Both the position numbers and the translations under genes were made by a program. From Candidatus Hydrogenedens sp. (lineage in GTDB: Bacteria; Hydrogenedentota; Hydrogenedentia; Hydrogenedentales; Hydrogenedentaceae): 10,000 nucleotides of DNA. Shown piece by piece: positions 5,293-10,000 of the stretch (its first letter is position 1; each line of letters begins with the position of its first letter). The stretch spans positions 1 to 10,000 of the forward strand of contig JAIWNQ010000196.1 of NCBI GenBank assembly GCA_020216745.1, in the 5' to 3' direction. Under the pieces are notes generated by a model. It made no database searches. It worked only from the letters and a program-made list of their open reading frames with translations, and was not told the origin of the DNA.

Positions 5293-7425
5293 ATGCTTCA
5301 GGGAATTATTAAAAAAGGAAAAGCACTGACCATTGATGTTCCTGCTCCGCAGGTAGGCAAAGGAATGGTGCTAATAAAAGTTATTTTTAGTTGCATTTCA
5401 GCAGGGACTGAATTGAGCGGACTTGCCCGCAGTAAGAAACCATTAATTCAACGGGCATGGGAACAACCGGATAAAGTAAAAAAAGTGCTCGATATATTGC
5501 GAGATGAAGGTTTTACAGTTGCCTATGCAAAAGTTAAGAATAAATTAGAATCCGGCACACCTATCGGTTATTCAGTTAGTGGTATTGTTATAGCAGTCGG
5601 TGAAGGGATTAACCGATTTCAACCCGGAGATAAAGTTTCTGCAGCAGGTGTAGGATATGCTCATCATGCAGAGTTTGTTACTGTCCCTGAAAATCTCGTG
5701 GTTAAGGTTCCCGAGGAAGTATCGTTCGAAGAGGCTTCCACTGTAGCATTGGGAGGAATAGCAATACAAAGTATACGACGGGCAAACCTACAACTGGGTG
5801 AGTTTGGGGTGGTTTTTGGAGCAGGAATTTTAGGTTTGTTAACTACACAGATGCTCATTGCTTCCGGTATAAGGACAGCAGTAATTGATATTGACCCACA
5901 TCGTTTAAACATTGCTAAAGAATTGGGGGCAGAATTGGTTATTAACTCTAATGATGAAAATCATGTTGATAAAGTAATCAATTGGAGTGATGGTTACGGA
6001 GCAGATGCAGTTATTTTTACCGCGTCTACCCAGCAAAACGAACCGTTATCTCAATGCTTCCGTATGACACGAAAGAAAGGAAAAGTTGTATTGGTAGGTG
6101 TGTCAGGTTCCGAAATTAAGCGTGAAGATATTTACTCCAAAGAATTGGATTTTCTTATTTCCACATCTTATGGACCCGGCAGATATGATACCCAATATGA
6201 AGAAAAAGGGGTTGATTATCCGTATGCCTATGTTCGCTGGACAGAGAACAGGAACATGAAAGAATACTTGAGATTAATACACAGTAAGCACATAAAACTT
6301 GACAGATTGATAGAAAAAACATACCCCATTGAACAAATTGCGGATGCTTTTGACTGTCTTTCTTCACAAATACCGCGCCCGTTAATCGTCCTTCTCCAAT
6401 ATGGATTACCTGAGGAAAAACCTTTACTCCCGGACATATCACAACAAATAATTCATGTGAATACGAGCTATACCCCAAAATCCGTTATTAATGTTGCTAT
6501 TATTGGTACGGGGGGCTTTGCTACAAATATGCATTTACCAAACCTGGCCAAACTTAAAGATAAATATTCTATTTACGCAACTATGGACCGTTCCGCACAA
6601 CAGGCAAAGTTCGTAGCAGAACAATATCAAGCCAAATATACCACAACCAATCTGGATGAAATATTAAGTGATAAGCAGGTGGACCTTGTTTTGATAACTA
6701 CAAGACACGACTCTCATGCGGAATACTGTTTGAAAGCATTACAGGCAGGAAAACATGTTTTTGTGGAAAAACCCTTAGCCATATCTCAGGAGGAATTGGA
6801 TAAAATAAAGGACTTCTATTTACAAGGAAGTGGGCCTAAACCTGTATTACTTGTCGGTTTTAATCGCCGTTTCAGTAAATATCTTACAGAGATAAAAAAA
6901 CATACCGACAAACGAATTAACCCTTTGCTTATCCATTATCGAATGAATGCAGGACTTTTACCTCCAGACCATTGGGTTTTTGAAACAGGCGGTAGGATTA
7001 TTGGGGAAGCATGCCATATTATAGATACCATTTCCTTCCTTACAAAAAGCCCCATAGAGAGTATCTCAGTAGAATCAATAACACCAACGACAGACCGATA
7101 TAGCCCAGTGGATAATAAAATCGTGATATTAAAATATAAAGATGGTTCCATTGCTTGTTTTGAATATTTCTCTGTGGGAAGTACAGAATTTGGTAAAGAG
7201 TACATGGAGGTTCATTTCGATGGAAAAACCCTCGTGATGGATGATTATAAATCTTTGAAAGGTTATGGTCAGAAAATCAATGAAATACAAACTCGAACCA
7301 GCCAGAAAGGTCACTTTGAAGAACTGCTGGCCCTTCATGATTCCATAACCGGTAAAAATCCAAATTGGCCTATTCCCCTCCCTGAATTGCTCCAAACCAC
7401 AGAAGCAACTTTTATAATTAAGTAA
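5293..7425 (+). CDS. Bi-domain oxidoreductase: MDR dehydrogenase fused to Gfo/Idh/MocA dehydrogenase
   Basis: This 710-residue cytoplasmic protein contains two complete NAD(P)-dependent modules. Residues 1 to about 370 are a medium-chain dehydrogenase (MDR) with cofactor loop GAGILGL (176-182) and an acidic residue after the next strand (VIDIDPHR). The zinc ligands of typical alcohol dehydrogenases are absent: SCISAGTELSG replaces the GxCGTD stretch and GYSVSG replaces GHExxG. From about 397 a Gfo/Idh/MocA module begins with IIGTGGFA (403-410), followed by the family's EKP (492-494, catalytic-type Lys493) and GGRIIGEACHIID (566-578, His575 and Asp578). Fusions of this kind are recurrent in polysaccharide and O-antigen clusters and are annotated 'bi-domain-containing oxidoreductase'. 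The natural substrate is not established to my knowledge; a nucleotide sugar, sugar acid or inositol is plausible. It is last in the operon, 23 bases after the previous stop. Confidence 0.9.
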   Translation: MLQGIIKKGKALTIDVPAPQVGKGMVLIKVIFSCISAGTELSGLARSKKPLIQRAWEQPDKVKKVLDILRDEGFTVAYAKVKNKLESGTPIGYSVSGIVIAVGEGINRFQPGDKVSAAGVGYAHHAEFVTVPENLVVKVPEEVSFEEASTVALGGIAIQSIRRANLQLGEFGVVFGAGILGLLTTQMLIASGIRTAVIDIDPHRLNIAKELGAELVINSNDENHVDKVINWSDGYGADAVIFTASTQQNEPLSQCFRMTRKKGKVVLVGVSGSEIKREDIYSKELDFLISTSYGPGRYDTQYEEKGVDYPYAYVRWTENRNMKEYLRLIHSKHIKLDRLIEKTYPIEQIADAFDCLSSQIPRPLIVLLQYGLPEEKPLLPDISQQIIHVNTSYTPKSVINVAIIGTGGFATNMHLPNLAKLKDKYSIYATMDRSAQQAKFVAEQYQAKYTTTNLDEILSDKQVDLVLITTRHDSHAEYCLKALQAGKHVFVEKPLAISQEELDKIKDFYLQGSGPKPVLLVGFNRRFSKYLTEIKKHTDKRINPLLIHYRMNAGLLPPDHWVFETGGRIIGEACHIIDTISFLTKSPIESISVESITPTTDRYSPVDNKIVILKYKDGSIACFEYFSVGSTEFGKEYMEVHFDGKTLVMDDYKSLKGYGQKINEIQTRTSQKGHFEELLALHDSITGKNPNWPIPLPELLQTTEATFIIK

Positions 7426-7493
7426 TATTGTAATTCCTCTTTGATACCGACTTTATAAACTCTTTTTTACTTTAATTTAATAGGAGGATATTT
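7426..7493. other. Convergent intergenic gap without a clear terminator
   Basis: These 68 AT-rich bases separate the stop codons of the bi-domain oxidoreductase and the GT-C gene. There is a run of six T at about 7463-7468, but no GC-rich stem precedes it on either strand. GTCGGT (7504-7509) could pair with ACCGAC (7446-7451), but only across a loop of more than 50 bases. A perfect AGGAGG at 7482-7487 has no start codon downstream. Termination here may be factor-dependent, or transcripts may overlap. Confidence 0.4.
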
Positions 7494-9101
7494 TTACTTA
7501 TTAGTCGGTTTTTCTACTTTATAAACGGAATTCCATAACAACGAATGATGCTTCCATAAAGTATCTTTAGAACTATACACAGGAATCCCATTTTCAATTC
7601 GAAACAATTCAGGATTTAACAATACAGGATTTGTTGCTACCTTCGTAAGTACAATATCAGAAAGTATGTATTGAGAACCGATAGGACTTGATAAATCAAA
7701 TTTAAATATTCGCGAAAAGAAAGTATCTTTGTAAATATTTCTATATTTGAAAGCATTAGATACAACAATATAGTCAATATCGTATTGTTTAATAAACTCT
7801 TCTTCATTTTGTTCTTTTAATAAACATGGAAGAATTTCTCCACCTACAATACCATCTGCACTTACTAATTGGGCACTCGTGTTGAACTGAAACTGTATTT
7901 CATAAATTAATATTTTGCTTTTTTCATGCACATCCAATCTCCGAATTTCTTCTGCAAAATCATTCCCTAAGATACGGTCAAAACTATACTTATAGTTTTC
8001 GGGTTTATTTAATTGCAAATGTTGATATAGAGCAAATAAAAACAGGGGCAACATAATAACAATTGCTATCTTTGAATATTTTGAAAAATGTCTTACTATT
8101 TCCATTGTAATCCATGGGAACAATACAGGGACTAATGTTAGCAAATATCTGCCTGAATAATTCATAGGGGGAAAAATAAAGTAAATAAACACCAGAAGTA
8201 CACTAGTAAAAAACATAATATTTTTTATTCTATCCACGGAACGGAATTTAGAAAAATTTAGAACAACAAAGAAAATAAATAGGGGTAAGATAAAGAGTAA
8301 AGAGGGAGCAAACCGGTATAAATCACCAATGGATATAAATAATTTCTCTATATAGGAAATATTTTTGTTTTCTAAGGAACGGACAATTCGCCCTAAAAAT
8401 GAGGATGGGAGAAGAGTCCCTGTCATAAAGAATAGATAGCCATAAACAACCCCAGTACTCGATATACCTACAAGAAGATATTTCCAGAAATTTTTTTTAT
8501 TCTCTGAAATAAAAAAGATTGCACTAAGAAAAAACAAAAGATATTCTGGCCGAATAAGCATAGAACATCCTGCTAAAAATATACCTGTATTTTTCCAATT
8601 TATTTTTAATAAGAATAAAGCAAATGGTGGAAGAAATATTAACAATGCAGTTTCGTATAACTGGGTAGAGGATATAAAAAGAGAATAAAGAAACATGTAA
8701 GCTAAAACTAAAAACAAGATACTAAATAGATTTTCTTTTTCTGATATCGGAGATTTTTTATTGCCAATGCATATATAAACATTCAGTAGTATTCCCCCAA
8801 AAATAAAAATCTTATTCAAACAGGTAGCAAAAACCAACCATTTGTCAAAACCTAAAAGAGAATATGGAACAGAATTCAATATAACCCAAAGAGGAGAAGT
8901 TGCTCCATGTTTTACTTCATAACCGTAGGTAAAAGGCTTTTTGAAAAAGTCACGAATAAAAGTAAAATATATAGAAGCGTCCCCATGAATTCGTGTTTTG
9001 TGAAGATAAAGAACAATAAAAAGAAATATAAATGGGGTAATTGCAGATATACGATATATAATTCTTTCTTTTTTAAAAAGATAAGTATCTAAATAAAACA
9101 T
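7494..9101 (-). CDS. GT-C-type polytopic glycosyltransferase (AftB/ArnT-like)
   Basis: This 535-residue membrane protein has about ten hydrophobic segments up to roughly residue 360, then a soluble C-terminal domain of about 170 residues. After the first helix comes a loop of the type seen in GT-C enzymes that use polyprenyl-phosphate sugars: HGDASIYFTFIRDF (39-52) with conserved-type Asp41, then HGATSPLW (65-72). Later landmarks are LYETALLIF (148-156), MLIRPEYLLFFL (181-192) and NYSGRYLLTLVPVL (314-327). These parallel the DDAFI, GxTSPLW, RPEG and RYLxPxxP pattern I know from AftB-like proteins. The catalytic loop should face the periplasm. The start is supported by GGAGA (9110-9106) about 5 bases upstream. 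It follows the peptidase gene with 18 bases between coding ends and is probably co-transcribed with it. It is strikingly AT-rich: one 60-base row (8461-8520) is about 22% GC. Donor and acceptor are unknown. Confidence 0.75.
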   Translation of the reverse strand: MFYLDTYLFKKERIIYRISAITPFIFLFIVLYLHKTRIHGDASIYFTFIRDFFKKPFTYGYEVKHGATSPLWVILNSVPYSLLGFDKWLVFATCLNKIFIFGGILLNVYICIGNKKSPISEKENLFSILFLVLAYMFLYSLFISSTQLYETALLIFLPPFALFLLKINWKNTGIFLAGCSMLIRPEYLLFFLSAIFFISENKKNFWKYLLVGISSTGVVYGYLFFMTGTLLPSSFLGRIVRSLENKNISYIEKLFISIGDLYRFAPSLLFILPLFIFFVVLNFSKFRSVDRIKNIMFFTSVLLVFIYFIFPPMNYSGRYLLTLVPVLFPWITMEIVRHFSKYSKIAIVIMLPLFLFALYQHLQLNKPENYKYSFDRILGNDFAEEIRRLDVHEKSKILIYEIQFQFNTSAQLVSADGIVGGEILPCLLKEQNEEEFIKQYDIDYIVVSNAFKYRNIYKDTFFSRIFKFDLSSPIGSQYILSDIVLTKVATNPVLLNPELFRIENGIPVYSSKDTLWKHHSLLWNSVYKVEKPTNK

Positions 9102-9119
9102 ATTATCTCCGAGTAAGCT

Positions 9120-10000
9120 CTATTCCGGGAAGAGACCGATGGGAGCAGATAGAGATTGATTGATTATCGCCTGTATGTCAGAGGCTCCCAACCCATTACC
9201 GTCAACATCTATATCTTTATCAATTGGTGTAATGCCCAAAATGACCTCTACTGCAAGGTCTACATCTTCATCGTTTACTTTATCATCTCCATTAATGTCA
9301 CCATCGCTCAGGGGAACATCTTGACGCGTTGCCCATCCATCAACGACCTCAACCCCATTTACACGGTAGGGAATATATCCGGGTACAGTAAAAGCAAGGT
9401 TGTATATGCCGGGTAATAATAGTCGGTGATAATTCCCAACACGCGGATGAGTAAATACGGGTTGTGTGTTCCCCTGCACTAAAACTTTTGTCCAGACAGG
9501 ATTTCCCGTTTTTCTATCATATACAAGTCCTCGCACTCCTCGTAAAATACACTCTAAATAAGACAGCATAGATTCTCGATTATTATTCCACAGTGTCGGT
9601 ATCCATGACCCTGCTGGAAATTTAGTATTGTATAACTCTATTGTCATTTCAATACATCCTGTAAAGCGATAATTCCAGTCTTGCATACCCCCCGTAATAA
9701 CATACCATGCTGCGCCATTTGTTATCCCACCGGGAAATTGGGAACTGTTATACATAGGTGTGTTATACATAGCATATTGCGTGGCTATCCACTTCATTAG
9801 AGCATCATCTGGTGTAGGTGCTTCCACACCACTGGGTCCTCCGTCGTTATCGTAGGGATAATTCACAACCATAGCACCTGTATGAAAATTTGCGGATAGA
9901 CTAAAATTATGTTCTAATGACCATCGCATAATATGCTGTGTCTCAGGTTGCCGTGTTTCAATAGATATGTTACCCCCATCATAATAAAATGTGTCAAAGT
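9120..10000 (-). CDS. M14 metallocarboxypeptidase with C-terminal dockerin, N-terminus off the right edge
   Basis: The frame is open to the right edge and ends with TAG at 9122-9120, giving 293 visible codons including the stop. The Met at 9929 is internal: upstream in-frame residues ISIETRQPETQHIMRWSL match the M14 ETRPET stretch, so that Met is not the start. The M14 core shows SANFHTGAMVVNYPYD, whose His (9884-9882) corresponds to a zinc ligand, then NGAAWYVITGGMQDWNY, and the catalytic-type Glu in MTIELYN (9638-9636), as in the carboxypeptidase D/N subfamily. A transthyretin-like domain follows (RGVRGLVYDRKTGNPV to YIPYRVNGVEVVDG). The last 60 residues form a type I dockerin with two calcium loops, DINGDDKVNDED and DVDGNGLGASD. 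The protein is presumably secreted; the signal peptide and first zinc-ligand pair (HxxE) lie outside the window. No membrane anchor is seen. Confidence 0.88.
   Translation of the reverse strand, partial: FDTFYYDGGNISIETRQPETQHIMRWSLEHNFSLSANFHTGAMVVNYPYDNDGGPSGVEAPTPDDALMKWIATQYAMYNTPMYNSSQFPGGITNGAAWYVITGGMQDWNYRFTGCIEMTIELYNTKFPAGSWIPTLWNNNRESMLSYLECILRGVRGLVYDRKTGNPVWTKVLVQGNTQPVFTHPRVGNYHRLLLPGIYNLAFTVPGYIPYRVNGVEVVDGWATRQDVPLSDGDINGDDKVNDEDVDLAVEVILGITPIDKDIDVDGNGLGASDIQAIINQSLSAPIGLFPE

Larger units (their letters stand above)
877..7425 (+). other. Predicted five-gene glycan operon
   Basis: Five plus-strand genes follow one another with gaps of 18, 17, 5 and 23 bases (using the ATG starts), each with its own purine-rich ribosome site. 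No terminator or promoter is apparent between them. The promoter at 724-752 could drive the whole set. The content (membrane protein, nucleotidyltransferase, glycosyltransferase, toroid protein, oxidoreductase) points to one sugar activation, modification and transfer pathway. The operon is bounded by a divergent gene on the left and convergent genes on the right. Confidence 0.7.

Noticed and set aside
6155..6478. A minus-strand open frame of 107 codons inside the bi-domain oxidoreductase gene, plus several others of 60-90 codons.
   Set aside because: They are antisense to well-supported genes, have no ribosome sites that I can see, and show no recognisable protein features.
7482..7499. Perfect AGGAGG on the plus strand in the convergent gap, suggesting a small gene.
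   Set aside because: No ATG, GTG or TTG follows at usable distance before in-frame stops, and downstream bases are coding on the other strand.
7446..7509. ACCGAC / GTCGGT inverted repeat as a possible bidirectional terminator.
   Set aside because: The loop exceeds 50 bases and no U-run follows either arm, so it cannot act as an intrinsic terminator.
7449..7526. Direct repeat ACTTTATAAAC at 7450-7460 and 7516-7526, considered as a recombination or attachment trace.
   Set aside because: Only 11 bases of A/T-rich sequence, with one copy inside the GT-C coding end. Chance is likely, and no integrase or element boundary is present.
9156..9416. An 86-codon plus-strand frame opposite the peptidase and dockerin.
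   Set aside because: The minus strand encodes clear transthyretin-like and dockerin sequence here, so this is a shadow frame.
9927..9929. Met codon at 9929 as the start of the M14 gene.
   Set aside because: In-frame upstream codons encode conserved M14 sequence (IETRQPETQ) to the window edge, so the gene is 5'-truncated only by the window.

Overview
The window reads as an accessory cell-envelope and glycan region from an AT-rich bacterium. An outer-membrane DUF481-type barrel implies a Gram-negative-type (diderm) envelope. The dockerin tail on a secreted peptidase, and the NGDxLTGT-type repeat before the DUF481 barrel, would fit the PVC superphylum, Hydrogenedentota or a similar uncultured lineage. 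That placement is an impression, not a result. I see no rRNA, tRNA, CRISPR array, insertion sequence, phage gene or integration site.

Layout. (1) Bases 1-608, minus strand: the N-terminal 202 codons of a secreted DUF481-like outer-membrane protein that runs off the left edge. (2) Bases 609-876: an AT-rich divergent intergenic region with a good sigma70-like promoter facing right, a weaker one facing left, and an imperfect inverted repeat. (3) Bases 877-7425, plus strand: a tight five-gene operon with gaps of 5-23 bases. It encodes a six-helix membrane protein of unknown function, a GlmU-like sugar-1-phosphate nucleotidyltransferase with a left-handed beta-helix, a GT4-type glycosyltransferase, an alpha/alpha-toroid (six-hairpin-like) protein of a family seen in polysaccharide loci, and a fused MDR plus Gfo/Idh/MocA bi-domain oxidoreductase. 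(4) Bases 7426-7493: a short convergent gap with no recognisable terminator. (5) Bases 10000-7494, minus strand: an M14 metallocarboxypeptidase with a C-terminal dockerin (5' end off the right edge), followed after 17 bases by a very AT-rich GT-C-type membrane glycosyltransferase.

How the genes may work together. The operon looks like a cassette for activating a sugar, modifying it at the nucleotide-sugar or glycan level, and transferring it to a surface glycan. The nucleotidyltransferase would supply an activated (possibly N-acetylated) sugar, the bi-domain oxidoreductase would oxidise or epimerise a sugar, GT4 would transfer it in the cytoplasm, and the toroid protein would bind or process the glycan. 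No polymerase, flippase or ABC exporter is visible, so the small membrane protein at the head of the operon or genes elsewhere must complete the pathway. The GT-C protein on the other strand is probably a polyprenyl-phosphate-sugar-dependent transferase acting outside the cytoplasmic membrane. All of this pathway reconstruction is inference from family and gene order.
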